This document shows, one piece after another, positions 32,977-46,400 of a stretch of DNA of 64,000 nucleotides. The translations under genes and the position numbers were made by a program. Source of the DNA: Sthenelais limicola (lineage: Eukaryota; Annelida; Polychaeta; Phyllodocida; Sigalionidae); the NCBI GenBank assembly GCA_942159475.1, contig OW804094.1, positions 126,156,755 through 126,220,754 of the forward strand. Direction: 5' to 3'. The notes under the pieces are model-generated. The model ran no database searches. It worked only from the letters and a program-made list of their open reading frames with translations, and had not been told where the DNA came from. How positions within the stretch are numbered: position 1 is the stretch's first letter; each line of letters opens with the position of its first letter.

Positions 32977-35900
32977 CTAATGATATAAACCCCTGACAGT
33001 TAGTAACCAGTCTGTGAGGAATGCTAAGTCCGCATGCTCCGGTAGTCGCCTTTTCCGTTCGCCCAGTCGCTTCTTAAGGCTCTGTAACTGACTTCTGGCC
33101 CGAGCGTGCAAGTTGTCACGACTCAAATCCCCCTGTTAATCACAACAATGAGATCATTAAATTATAGTAACAGATCTAAATCCACTAAATTCCACTTGGT
33201 TATTCAAACACTGAATTCCTATAGAATTATCGAACCCGTGGCATATATCAATAGCTATGACTGAGAATGGTGTAATATTGCATAATGTCTTGGCTGAATA
33301 AAAATCTTTAAATAAAATACTTACCTCTAATGGTCCTCTCCTGACGCTCATAATGAAATCATGAATTTCGCCACTTGTTTTCACTGCAGGAACTTTGCCC
33401 TCGAGCAGAAATTCCAGCGTCCAAAGTTTATGGAAAATCTAAAGAGAAATATTAAGAATGCCTTAAATGTTTATTCAAAAGAAAATTTCAGAAAAGAATC
33501 CAACGTGGTATTCAGCGTAATTTTTACTGATTTTTGATGAATAATATTTGAGTTAATGCTATGAAAAACTTTGAACATTCAGAAAAGAATCTAACATGGT
33601 ATTCAGCTTAATTTTACTGATTTTTGATGAATAATATTTGGGTAATTTCTACGAAAACGTGGAACAAATCCCAATGTAAATTCAATGTTCATCCTAGTTA
33701 CAAAGTTGCCACTGGGACTATTGCGCATTGTACCAGTTGTCGTTAATCGCTCCAATCACTTAGAAATGATGCTGGATGTATTTGTTTAAATGGTAAATAT
33801 CTAACTGAGCAGCATTAGACCAAAGTAGTGTTGATAATGACCTGATAGAAGAGTTTCTTCTCCTTGGGTTCGTTCTTGTACTTGCCAGATTCAATGTTAT
33901 GCATATTATTACCAATCAACCCCAAGTATTGCAATATAACATGCTCGGTCACGAAGAGTTGACTACGAGAACATAATGCCTGAAAAAAATAATAATTAAA
34001 TCGTTCCTTCAGCTACCGATTAATAGGATGAATGCTTAAATTGGAAACTAAATTCCTGATTAACAACTAGTTGAAATTTTTCAACTCATGCAGTGATTCC
34101 AGATGGGTATTTTTTGAACTTTTCAATTCGAGATGCGACCTTAAAACATACCTTCCAGGCTGGAGTGACAAATTCTGCATCCCCAATGAAGACAGCCTTT
34201 CGGAAGATTAAATCAGAGAGAAACGTTATATTAAAATGTAGTATGAGGCAGAATTATACTTTTATTGTGCAGACAGTGCAGTAATTCTTTTGTAAGTGTT
34301 ATGCTTATTAATATTTACTGTAATATGAAAATCCGATGAGCACCAACAATTATCGACGTTCGAGGTAAAATAATTGTAAGATGACTTGCAATTCTTGATA
34401 CACAAATAAATATGTATGAATAGTCTACCTCCGATGTGACAACACTGCCTTTAAGTAACATTTCGGCAAACAATCTGATTTCGTAGGCACCATATTCGAT
34501 CTGCAAACTAGGCCCCCTGTTCTCCGTACATTCTTTCGGAGCAGATACTTTGGACAAGCATTCCTACGAAAAAATAAAAATAGCATATGTAGTAGAATAT
34601 GCCGTTTTCTTGTTTTTTTCTTTAAATTGTGATTTACCGAGTTGTTAAGTTCAGCTCCTATATAGCTGGTCACCCTTTAGGATCTATTCCTGAGAGGAAA
34701 CACGCAAACGAGTGTTATACCCTACATTTTTTATATATTAGTAATCATAGTTCCACAGACAGTCATACACATGGCCCGCCTTATTGATAACCCAGTCAAT
34801 AGGTGGAGGAGAAATAGCACAGCTGCCCCGCACGGGGTTCGAATCCACAACACTTCCATGCCTCTATTTCTTTAAACATTATTTATTCAGGTACTACACA
34901 CACTGTGACAGTAACGTCCAAAGCTAGCACCTTAGACCACTGCGCCACACACCAGCGCGGCCGAGAATAGTGTATATATACTATATAATGTTCTTGCTGA
35001 ATAAAAAACTTTAAATACAACAAATATAATCAAATCAATCAAGTACTTTTTTGACTGAAGGAAATGACATCCAAAACAAAAGAAACGTACTATTGTTGGT
35101 CTCGCATAGACCACGAGGTAGTCAACGTCACTCTCCGGAGTAGCTAAATTGTAGAGGTAACTTCCAGCTCGAATAATCATGACAATGTTTTCAGGTTCCA
35201 TGTGAGAAACTGGCCCTCCGACTTTCTGCATAAGTTCAACGAGTCCCTCACGCTGCTCCGATGTTAGACCTGTTGAGACATATAGACATTTAGTTGATAG
35301 CATACATTTGCTCAGGTGAAAGGATACGAAATTAAAAGGGTCTATTTAGGAGATAACTTAACTAAAGGTAATCGTAAGAAATTATTTAGTCTACAAGTGT
35401 ATTTTATTTATTAAGTTACCTTGATCGAAAGACTTTCAACTCCATTAATTCAATTCAAAATATTTTTTATTTATACATTAAAGGTGTACAAAAAGGAGAC
35501 CCGCATCTGAAAGTGAGTTCCAGGTCATTCAGTGGGTTCCTTTCAGCTGATAACATTAGCTTTTCAGTCAGCCGAAAGTCTTTCGATCAAGGTAACTTAA
35601 ATAACTTGTACGTGTAGTCCATGAATGTCATGATTATCATTCTACCAAGTGAAGAAAACATAAATTTTACTCAACTAAATGCACTTTAGTAGCGCCTAAT
35701 ATCGTCCCAAATCAAATGTTTTACTCGTGATTTGTCACAGTATCTCCTATCGATCCAAGAAATGATTTTGATATCTTAAACATGTTACAAAATCATGTTC
35801 ATTTATTATATAATACTATCTGATTTTAGAAAATTAAATACCAACCTGTGTTTGCAACGGGATTTCTATCTCCAACTCTGACTTGTTTCACCCATTTTCC

Positions 35901-38900
35901 AAGTTGTTCGGGCAAATCAGGATAACGCAGACGTTTCGAATTTTTCATGAGATCATCAACTTCTGTTTTCATCTTCATTAATAGATCGAATAAATCCTCT
36001 TTAGTCCGCCCATCTCCTTCGTGCTAGAAAAAGGTCATGTGAACAAATTTTAAGACTAAAAAAGTAAAATGTTGTGGCAAAATGAGCTTACAACTGGAAC
36101 CTTCAACGAAAATCTATTTATTGGATCGATCGAACATAATTCACCTTTTACATCGATCATACATAGACACCTAGTAATTGAATATCTATTGGGCTCGGTT
36201 CCTCCAAAATCTCGTCCTATAAATATTCAATTACTACCTCAGCGTATATTTATTAAATATCGTTAATTAGCAAAGTAGGATATTGAAAATAAATTTTTAT
36301 TTTTCTATTTCGATTTTCCATAATGGATATAAAAATTACAAGAGCAGCAAATTCGAATTATTGCACCCGTCATATTGCACTCGTCACAAAGCATAGGGGA
36401 AGTCAAATAAGACCATTCACAAATACCGTAAACTAGAATTTTCTTAGAACTTTTACAGTATAATATTTGGGTATTATCGCCATCCACTCTTTCAATGGAC
36501 ACTTTATTATAAAGATTAATATATTATATGCACCTGATAAATTCGTGAGAGCAGTTGTTGTGCTGCCTTTCCTGTCTCTCCAAGATTCTCCAAGTCGAGC
36601 TCCGAAGTATTTATCGCGCGTTTTGTCAGGGAATCAGTGGCATACTGAAGCAGTCGAAACGACTCACAGAACTGATACAATGTAACTTCAGGTCTTAGCT
36701 TCATTTGCCCTGAAACTTTGCTCTTCTTGGCCACACCCCCTACAGCTTGCCCTCTACACATTTCTAGGAACGGTGGTTGGCCTAAAGAAGAAGAAAGTAA
36801 AATACTTCACTTTTCTGTGAAAAGGTCCATGCATATGCTGTATCAAATCTATGCAGAGCCTATGCAGGCCTATCGGTATACCGACTGACTTATATTTAAG
36901 CCAACTATTTGAAGCTCCCTACAGCAAAAAAATGACTCGGCATAGTCTAGTATTAGGTCAAAATATATCAGCAGACAAAGCTGGTATAATGGCATCGATG
37001 TACAAAGCATTGCCTTTGTTGTGTATATTTCATCAGTTATTTTTGCATTACCTATCAACATTTCTTTACTAAGATGTTCCATAAGTGAAGACCAGGTATC
37101 ATCCTTGATGAACGTAGGAATTTCATCCGCAAAGACTGATTCAACCATACGAGACTTGGACTTAGCAAGGTGCCGGACGAAATGCGAAACTTCAACTGCG
37201 TACATCCATTCCTAAGAAAACCAATTCTTTAGATTAAGGAAGAATACATATTCATTGAAAAATAAAAGTGTTTTTATTACACGTCAGACCGTTAGAAGTT
37301 TCAAACAATTTAAAATTCACTTCTTTGAAGGCTAGTATAATATACTCGAAAAATGAAGTGTGACTACCGATAAGTAAATATTATAAAGGTTCCCAAACAT
37401 CCCTAAAGCATTCCTAGTCATTATCTTGGTCGTCAATCGCTGATTGTATAAATATTCTTGAGTTTTCAATTTACTTCAACGAATTTTACCTTATATAGTG
37501 GTTAGAAAAATTGCTAGAGCAAAAATCAGTTTTCTCACCAAAGTCACTTTATAAAGCAACTTACTAAATCGATTATCTCGGTCTGTTCTCTGCTATGTTG
37601 GCTGATGGCAGTAAATGTGTAGTGATCGGGATTAGTGAAGACAATGAAGATAGTATTATGCTTGGCTTGTTGCCCCAGCTCTGGCTGAGTGGACACATAC
37701 CATGGACACCAACACAAACGAGCATAAATGACCCGACACATGGTACCTATAGTACAAGACAAAAGTATGTATTGCATCATTGAGTGATTTAACTTGTTTT
37801 ATTGCTCAACGCTATATATGTAAACTCAATACAAGTGTATTATTTTTCGTCAACATACTAGCTTTATTTTATATTACAATTGTTATGTTCATTAATACTT
37901 ACAAAGTAAACAAAATATTCTAAAAAGTTACATTGTTATTGAAACTAGATGAATTGGACTCGATGATTCTGCCTTTAGTAAATCAACAAATTCGAATTTT
38001 TATTCTATGTGTACAATCAAAATATTTGTATTGCCACCCCTTTATTGGATGCTTCGTACAGAATATTAATATATAATTATGCATATAATAAAGGATATAT
38101 TGTGATCCTCTTGTGATGATATTTTGTCATTAAAATACTGCAATCCATAACACAAGAATAAATAGATATAAATAGATCTTCTAAGCACTCTTTACTAAAA
38201 AGCCAATAATGGGAGGAGTGTAGTAATTTCAGATGTACAAGCTTATATTGGTCATTTTCTCAGTCTGAATGAAATTAAATATTTGTCTAAAAGTACCGGG
38301 GATAGGGAGTAAATAGAAAACGAAGATAGCTACCTTTAAATGCATCTTTTATACAAGTGTTAAATTTTGCTTTGACTTCTGGAGTCAGTGTCCTAGGAAG
38401 ATGCATTAACATAAGCGTCCTTAACTTCTGCAGCGCTTCTTGGTCTAGTGCAGGACCAGGAAGATTTATCTCATTGCCTTCTAGTTTAGCTTTCATGGAC
38501 CTGGACAGATCCAGAGCCTTGGAACATTCCTCTGCGACTAGATGAAATATAATAATATTGATTGATTGATTGAATGATTGATGCTTTGTTTCATCACAAA
38601 TTGACAAAAAGTTGTTACATATCTTAAAATGGACTTCAGTTATTACGATTATTACTATAACAATTAATCAGAAGAATAGTACAGTGCAAACATTAACCAT
38701 TATTGAAAACAGAATCCTCTCAGAAATATTTTAAGAATTTTAGCCATATCCTTATTATAGACAGGAGTCAAACAACAATATTAATCGTATATAGGCCTAC
38801 GCTATTCTAAAGTAAGAGAGCTTGTGTATCAGTATACATCTCGTTTAATTACGGTACATATAATATATAGTTTCACAACACAGGATCATGATTGTGTTTA

Positions 38901-39171
38901 AGTTATTCCAATTTGAGGCATAATATAGAAAGGCCTATCTATTCATGGAAAAGTCGCGAGAAAAATTAATCACAACTGAATTTGCAGGATATATATAGCC
39001 TACTCCAAGGGATAAAGAAATAATCCAGTCTCATGTGTGACATATGTATGTAGGCCTATACTCACCATCTTCGTGATCTGAAGCATCCCTAAGATTAAAA
39101 ACTAAACGTTCCTGGGATTGCAACACGTCTGTGACAGATTCCACCAGAGATTCATCGATGTTCTGTTTCAT
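32977..39171 (-). CDS. RlaP-type nucleotidyltransferase protein with apparent tandem domain duplication, 614 aa
   Basis: Coding exons, 5' to 3': 39171-39066, 38537-38334, 37746-37565, 37211-37052, 36781-36534, 36023-35846, 35269-35091, 34563-34429, 34196-34152, 33979-33842, 33438-33325, 33132-32977 (TAG). All twelve join in phase. The C-terminal half carries a polymerase-beta-like nucleotidyltransferase core: AGSYLYNLATPESDVDYLVV at about 391-410, giving the GS motif and the D-x-D pair. It continues with QIEYGAYEIRLF and the helical region typical of RlaP (PF10127-like): FVTPAWKALCSRSQLFV, KLFYQIFHKLWTLEFLLEG. The N-terminal half has parallel helical segments (YAVEVSHFVRHL, RMVESVFADEI, LYQFCESFRLL) but no GS/DxD motif, so it looks like a dead second copy. 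Bacterial RlaP proteins occur near RNA-repair ligases; substrate here is unknown. A noncoding 5' exon probably ends at 39595 (donor GTAAGTTT). Confidence 0.8.
33281..33320 (-). repeat. Short repeat shared by two introns of the RlaP-domain gene
   Basis: TGGCTGAATAAAAATCTTTA with its flanks recurs in slightly altered form at 34983-35018 (TTGCTGAATAAAAAACTTTA). Each copy lies just downstream (minus-strand sense) of a coding exon (33325-33438) or of the exon at 35091. It may be a remnant of local duplication or of a small element. Confidence 0.4.
33488..33658. repeat. 90-bp tandem duplication in an intron of the RlaP-domain gene
   Basis: Copy 1 (33488-33570) and copy 2 (33578-33658) share TTCAGAAAAGAATC, GGTATTCAGC, ACTGATTTTTGATGAATAAT and later bases, with a few differences. 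It is intronic and has no coding effect. Confidence 0.85.
34745..34965 (-). repeat. tRNA-derived SINE-like element
   Basis: On the minus strand the A box TGGCGCAGTGGTC (34936-34948 region) and a B box GATTCGAACCCC (34834-34846 region) are both good matches to RNA polymerase III promoter elements. They lie about 100 nt apart instead of the 30-60 of a tRNA, so this is not a functional tRNA; a foreign segment with AATAAATAATG lies between them. It sits in an intron of the RlaP-domain gene. Confidence 0.55.
35411..35600. mobile_element. 182-bp MITE with perfect TIRs and TTAA duplication
   Basis: The ends 35415-35437 and 35574-35596 are perfect 23-bp inverted repeats starting GTTACCTTGATCGAAAG. 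Each is bordered by TTAA (35411-35414 and 35597-35600). TTAA duplication is typical of piggyBac-type transposition, though the termini do not start with the usual CCC. The interior has no ORF. It is intronic in the RlaP-domain gene. Confidence 0.85.
38558..38582. repeat. (ATTG)n microsatellite
   Basis: Repeated ATTG units just upstream (minus-strand sense) of the exon at 38334-38537. Confidence 0.8.
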
Positions 39172-39594
39172 GGACCGACAATGTCTGGATTTCACAAGAA
39201 GGTTTTGAGTTAGACAACATAACATGGCTTGCTTCTTGTTTAACTGTTAAGTGTTTTTTTTTCTCAAGAATGCTTATACCATTTGTGTTTGTTATTATGT
39301 CAAAAGTTTAATCATAAAAATATCTGTAGGCCTATACATGGCACTTTGACAGGGTTATATTGATGATTATAAAGTATATACGGTACCTACATAATAATAT
39401 TATGCTGGTAAATTGTATAGCTATAGATGCTATAATATTTAAGGGTAGGTAAATAAATTATATCATTATATATATTAATTATATTATATTATAAATACCG
39501 GTACGGATATAATTATATTTTAAAAAGTGTCTGGGGTTTTCAGTACGGTACCAGCCCTTCCCTACTGTGATGTTTCAGAAAGTGAGAAACTTAC

Positions 39595-39780
39595 CTCGAA
39601 ATAGGGTAATGATCCTCACATTCCATTTCCAATTCCATTTCGTCACCAATTTACTTTTTACTTGTCAGTTAATTGGTGGTGGTCAGTAGAGTGATAGATA
39701 TATACTTGCTTGCTCAGTCTCGGGACTCTGAGACTCTAGCTTCACTGTCTGTATCAGTACGTATATATAGGCCTATACCG
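39595..39780 (-). promoter_or_regulatory. Probable noncoding first exon and promoter region of the RlaP-domain gene
   Basis: On the minus strand a donor GAG|GTAAGTTTC ends an exon at 39595. The next exon begins after CTTCTTGTGAAATCCAG near 39185 and holds the ATG at 39171. The upstream limit is not visible. The assignment depends only on splice-site quality and position. Confidence 0.4.
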
Positions 39781-42700
39781 TATTCTAAACTAAAAGTAAA
39801 ATGACTGCCAGGGACAGTGCCAATGGTTGTATTTCCGGATTTAACTGTCAACAGTTGCTGATAGTGACGCAATACAGAGTAAACAGGATAGAATCTGTCC
39901 CTAAATGTATCATTCTGTAAAGAAAGTCTACTGACAGAACACGGTCACAGGGTAAAACACCATTATCTTCAGTGTTGTGCAATGATGTGCCAATACACAT
40001 TTCTTGTTTACATGGAACTCTTTTCGAAGGAGGAAAGAAAGTTCATAAGATTACAAAATCTAACACGAGGTGGCAGCGCGAATGTGACGAGCGATAATAC
40101 AGCAGTTCAGGCTAAGAGCAGGTAAACATAGTTGCTTTGTCTATCAACTTTTCCCTAATCCATTGGCTAGCATACTTTAATATGGTTGTTTTGTTGGCAA
40201 GGTATTAGCCAAAACTTGTAAGTTTTCGACAATATCGTTTTTAAAAAGCGTTCATGATGTATTGCGAGACATTTTCGAGGAAATCATTCCCTCGTACCGG
40301 AATGACTGCCTTGCAATAGCATTACCACAGGCGTGAGAAAGCTGACCCCCAAGCAAGGGAGTGGGCGCCCATACGCTTTGCGCGACATTTCGCGCTCTTT
40401 GTTAGAAAAGGATGTTTACTTCTTCCACGTTTGCACGGCAATAAATATGGTCGGAGCATCCTAATATTTTCAGACCAATCAGAAGGCATTCTCCTCTTTC
40501 ATGTGGTACCAGTTTGTACGAGATACTCCATTTTTAAGTGGTCGAACGGACGTTTTAATTTTTCAAGTCAACTTTACCCTAATTGAAAAGATTATGTTCA
40601 ATTGGGTAAGAACAGATTCATATCAGGGAGGGTTTTCTGATTAAAGTGATACCAAATATGTTGTGTTCTGATGAGGCTTTGACCCGCGAAAAGAGATTCT
40701 AATGGAGTAACTTTGCTCCCACTGGTCAAAACTGGTCAAGCTGGGAACCTGGCCATGCGAGGTGGGCGTCGCCCACTGGTTACTCACTGCAAAAATATAG
40801 CTAAATATACCCAGTGCATTGTAACCTATTACAATAAGTTCTTGAGGGATTGTCATATAATTTCATAACCAGGGAGAACATTGCACGTAGATTCCATTTC
40901 TGCTATCAGAATTAAAGATTTGTGTATGTTTAATACTCTAATCGTACATGTAATCTATCAATGATAGATATGAAGGTTCGAAAGAAAGGTATTCAATATT
41001 CTGGACAATTAATGCTCACTTCCAGAAATGTCAGGAAAACAATTTATGCAAGCTATAATTATTGTGAAATATGAGTTCTTTTTTAACGAAACCCCTTAGA
41101 ATCCATCATGAATTAAGTTGATTATGATTTTTATGGCATGGAATTGTTTGTCAACCAAGGTCAGAGAAAAAAAATCAATATGGCAGATAATTTATGCAAA
41201 TTAGCCGATCAAATATATAAAAAAATTCTTTAGATAAAAATAGATACTATAAATGGATTCCTTGTATTTGAAAACCCCTGTGTTTTGATTTTTAATAAAC
41301 AATCTTTATTATGTGCCCTTACAGTGACAAAAACATATAGGCTTCTTTTTTAATCTTAGAAAAAAATCCAAGATGGCGGATGATTTATGCTAATTAGCCA
41401 ATCAAATATGCAAAATAGATGAAAATAAATACCTTAAATGGATTCCTTGTATTCGAAAACCCCTGAGTTATGATTTTTTATAAACAATCTTTATTATAAG
41501 GGAAGAAATGTTATCTTTTGTCCAAATTCCACTTAATAATGACCTAATTACAGGTCCATTATTGTATGCCTAATGCTATATGACCCTGATCCTTAAGAAA
41601 ATCATCATTAGCATTTAATTAATCCTTCAAAACTTTGAAAATAATTGACCGATTTTGATGGGGGAAAAAGGAGTGGATTTGTAATTATCAGCTTAACACG
41701 TCTATCTATTCAAATAAGCGTTCAGATACAATATAAATTTCTATGTGGTAATGCTACTTGCAAGGCTGAATCATGAATGCCCTCACTTCAGTTCAAATTG
41801 CGTTTTATATTGGTAATTACTTAGCTGTGACTTCTTGGTGTATGTTATATTCAAACGGGATGTCATGGCTGATGAAGATCAGTTTCCCTCTGCAATGTAG
41901 TGGACAAGCATAAGGGCAGTAATCAAAATACTACGGTACCCTAGTCATTTCAATAGTTTCTCTATAGCATAAATATAATCCTGAAGGCCATTCATGATTT
42001 ATTTTTTATTTCATTTACAGGCGAAATCATTAATTTACAGAATCAATAATTCAGGACACCTGCATAAGGGATCTATCTACAGTTATAGTCGTCCGGAAAG
42101 TAATACTTCGATGTCTGTCCCCGAATTTAACCTATCTTTTACACCGTGGTTTTTTCATACAAAATTATATTATAAATATAATACCTGGTATACAGACGTA
42201 TGACCTCAGTTACTTGATCCATAGACTAGCTATGCTATGGCTATGCATCTAACTTCCTTATCCATAATGCCATAATTCCTCAGAAATCTTGAAGTAATGA
42301 TTATGATATAATTATGTGAATGTGTAATGACCCTTGGTTGTTTGAGGAGGAGAATAGATAACAAAGACAAACGGCTAATACTAGTAATAGACCTATTATT
42401 ACTCTGGTTTTTAATGAAGCATAAGGAAAGTAGGCCTACTGACTCTTTCGGTCAGACATATATAGTGTATACAATGGATATTAATGACATGGTAAGAGTA
42501 TAATATGGAAATGTAGTAAATACTAGCCCCTGGTAGTGGTACACAGTTTAGTGTGCAACATAACCCAGAGACTGACGCCCAGGTCTCCACAGAATGTTCG
42601 TCGGTCCCTGAGATTGATATTTGTCTGGGCCCGATGGTCGCCAATGATATATCCAGGTGATGACATGTTTATTTCTATATATTCTTGTCGATTCTGGAAA

Positions 42701-43246
42701 TATTTGCAAAAAAAAACCATTTGATTTTGCATTTATTTGCATTAATTTCTTCGATAATTGAATGGAATCAAAACACTTTAGTTGTATATTAATGGTGACT
42801 ATAAAACTAATTTAGATGTCCCTTAAAGTCACTCAAACAACATTCATTTTAACACCTGTCTATGACCCAGACATTTTTTTTGTCTCTGTAAAAAGAAATT
42901 CGGTCTCCACTGTTATAATTTGGCAGAGACCGATGGTCTCCCGCTTCCAAATTCGCTATGTCGCACACTGACAGTTCCATCTGGTGGAGAAACCCTTGCA
43001 ATAAACATTAGCAAACTTTCGCAGTCATGTGTCATTTGTGTATAAGTAATATAGGGAAAGATCTTTTTATCCCCGGCACTACTATGTAGGATACAATTTA
43101 TACTATTCACTATTCAATTATCGAAAGTATAATACCATTAATCTCTCACTGGCAAAATTCATCCTTCCTATAGTACGGTATGCATACTATGAGCAGGGAG
43201 GTAGAATGAATGACGTTGGTCAGTTTGTGGGTGCATCTCGGGATCG
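39780..43246. other. Region between the RlaP-domain gene and GTF2E2
   Basis: No coding gene is supported. The part 40060-40480 is richer in CpG and could hold promoters; a candidate + strand noncoding exon ends at about 40120 (GCAG|GTAAACAT) and might belong to GTF2E2. The part 41080-41505 holds diverged tandem repeats. The rest is AT-rich DNA with no visible structure. Confidence 0.4.
41080..41505. repeat. Diverged tandem repeats of a ~190-bp unit
   Basis: Two copies (about 41166-41345 and 41356-41505) share ATTTATGC(A/T)AATTAGCC, then ATCAAATAT, then AAATGGATTCCTTGTATT and AAACCCCTG, then TAAACAATCTTTATTAT. A partial third copy precedes them. The CCAAGATGGCGGAT core recalls the repeats at 1-580. 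Confidence 0.75.
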
Positions 43247-43446
43247 TATAACAGTATAAAGGACCTCAGTCTAAGTACAGAGACTCCGACATTTTGTGAC
43301 CAAACAAGATTCGTCACCCATGGCCTTCAACTGTGATGACTTGATTCGCAAACGTTTGTGATATGTCATCAATTAACAAATCATAGAACGAAAATCATTA
43401 TTTTTCAGATACGGTACTGCAATAAAAAGACATATCGCAGATAAAA
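43247..43446 (+). promoter_or_regulatory. Candidate GTF2E2 promoter and 5'UTR
   Basis: TATAAA at 43255-43260 is followed about 30 bp later by a possible initiator near 43288-43291. A good splice acceptor (CATTATTTTTCAG) ends at 43409, 37 bp before the ATG. So the 5'UTR may instead begin in an upstream exon, with this TATA box unused. The two readings cannot be separated here. Confidence 0.4.
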
Positions 43447-46400
43447 ATGGATCCCAAATTGTTGAAAGAGAGGGAAGCCTTTCGGAAAAGGGCTTTGGCA
43501 CAACCCACTGTTGAGAAAAGGAAGATCCGTGAAGATGACAACAAAGCTTCAAAAAAGGCGAAAGTCCCTCCGAGACGTATGTATTGTATACCCAAACCCT
43601 ACCTGAAGAGTTGATAAATGATTTAAGACGCAGGGATTGGAGTCGTGCCTATGATCCACATTCGAACAGAGTTAGATATATCAACGAGACTATTTTCTTA
43701 GAAATTCATATTCATTTACTCCCTCCCCAGAATGTTAGGCTTTGTGGGGGGAAATCCCTTTACTACACCTTGGTAAATAAACTCAGTAAGCGTGGAATGT
43801 AGAATGTGTCCCGTAACCTTCACTATTTAAATGCGTATGATTTAACCCTAAAAAGGATCCGACCACAAAGAACTGATTTGTCTGTTGGCTATTCTTTTAA
43901 ATCCACAATAGTATTTCTACACATTTGGCCGTGCGTAATATATACATGCAAAGGAGACTCAGTAATGTATGTCATCGGCTCACAGTTCCCCACTGCGACC
44001 TTATTCTCGTCTTCTATGAATGTTCAAACCCTTTCATCCATTGAGTCCATTGTCTTAGATATGGTTATATTTCCTATGTTTCTGTCTACTTTACAGCACC
44101 CCAACCTTCAGCTTCGGCACCGTTCAATTACAAGACACTTGCTGGAAGCTCGCAGTACAAATTCGGTGTCTTAGCAAAAATAGTCAAGTATATGAAGGTA
44201 AAATGCGTATCTATTTTCTAGAATAAGTAAATTTCTCTCGCCATTATCATCTCTATAATGATTACACTAATGCCAGTGGGTATCAATTATGTATCTGTTG
44301 TTATATTTAGATGTACTCTAACTAGAAATAAGCCAATAGCTGCCCGCTACTGTCCTAACAATAATATACTTTTCTCACGTTGACTTTGCAGATGAAACAT
44401 CAACAAGGAGATACCTATGGTTTGACAATCGAGGAGATTCTGGACGAAACAAATCAGCTTGATATTGGAACTAGAATAAAACATTGGCTTGCATCCGAGG
44501 TGAGTCCTTTACTGAACATCCAAGTAAATATTATTCAAACTAAATTCGCATTTTTCCTTAAATTATGGGCTAAAATCCAACAAAACTCCAATTGATAAAA
44601 CCTCAACCAGTCGATAGGTGTAATTATGTCATCGTGTAGAAAAAATAATGAGCCTAATATTAGCATAAATATAATTATACCCACCAGGTATATTTTTATT
44701 TTGCCTTTTTAAAATTGGAATGACCCTTGGGGTCAGCGAGGTGGAAAGCACCATCCCACTAATTAGTTCCTTCTGTGGAAAGGCAAAAGGTGCTTCAAGA
44801 ATACATTACTTATTGGCTTCTAATCTCTAGAGTTCTGGTTTTCAATTCCTTCCCACAGGCGCTGAAAAACAATCCTAAGATCGATGTGATAGACGATCAC
44901 AAGTTCAAGTATAAACCTAATTACACCATCAAGGACAAGAGGGCGTTGCTACGTTTACTGGATAAACAGGACCGAGACGGTCTAGGTGGTATATTTCTGG
45001 AAGATGTAGAGGAAGCCTTGCCAAAATGCGATAAAGCTTTGAAAGTAAGATCTTCGTGATTTTTGTTTATCATTATATATCCTATAGCTATAATGTTCTG
45101 GTAATAAACAACATCAATCAATCAATCAATCAATCAATCCTCTGAAAAGACTTAACTGTAACTCGAAACATGTCAGGACATGAATTTACTTCAATCAAAA
45201 TAACAACAAAATTGACCCCAGGTAGTTGTATTCATTGAGACAATTATATCTCCCTATAATTTATATTGTCAATTATAGCTTTTTTAATAATGAAGTATTT
45301 TATTTCCTTATAAACTTTACAGTAATTCAAGCATATAGGACGGGCCTTTCTATCTCCCCCTGTATCCCTCGTACCCGCTGTTTGTTAGTATCAACGGGGA
45401 GGTATATATCATATGCTAAGGCCCTCAATGATAATATATAAAACATTTATAATTCACTATAAAAAGTGTAGTACAGCGATTGGAATGATGTGAATGTCTG
45501 GGATCAGGGAGATAGACAAACGTACCTATCTGGATATATGATTTATGGAATTTTCTCTTACACAAGTTCAACGACCATCTTTTCAACCCCAACTTATAAA
45601 CTTTAGGACGTCTTTTTGTTCCAAATTTATAAATGCCTATTGAATATATTGTGAATATGTGACACATTGAATGAATGTATAGAAACTCCATTCATATAAG
45701 AATATTGACTTGTATTATTGCTAGCTATAGTATATATATTTCTCTAGAATTTAGGTGATGCTATTGTATACGTGACACGCGCCCAGGACAAAAAGAAGGT
45801 GCTTTTTTATAACGACAAAAGCTATCAATTCGCCGTTGATGAAGGTAAACATTTCCCTTTTCTCTAATCCTCCAAGGCCGGTTCTGTCGTGTTTATTATT
45901 TGTCACCCCCCACCCCCACCCTCTCTTAAGAAGAAAATAACATTAGCTCCGTTGTGACTCACGATAGTTTATAATAGTTTTTCGACGATGAACTTTTCAC
46001 TTAGTATTACATCCATCATTTAAATTCACACCCACATTGTCAACATTATTGGTTGCTGTGATTTGAAGATTGCATAACGATTGAAAACTAGATATTTTTC
46101 CCATGTATAAGCTATTGGGCGACTAAATTTCTAAAAATATGTATGTTCACATTTGAAAAATCAGTACTGCAGACAAGTATGTGTATATACTCCCTTGTAA
46201 AAGCGAAAAATCCTCCTTTCAACGAACGGTTCATTTACAGTACATTGTAAATTGATGTATCCGCATAATTATTAACTGATATACTTTTCTGCTAGATCTT
46301 ACGAAATTGTGGCGTGCAGCGACGGTAGAAGGTGTTGACGAAAACAAGATCGAAGATCATTTAGAGAGACAAGGTATCACGTCAATGCAAGATGCAGGAC

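Noticed and set aside
34931..34948. tRNA gene
   Set aside because: A-box and B-box matches are too far apart and no acceptor or anticodon stem can be formed, so a SINE-like element is the better reading.
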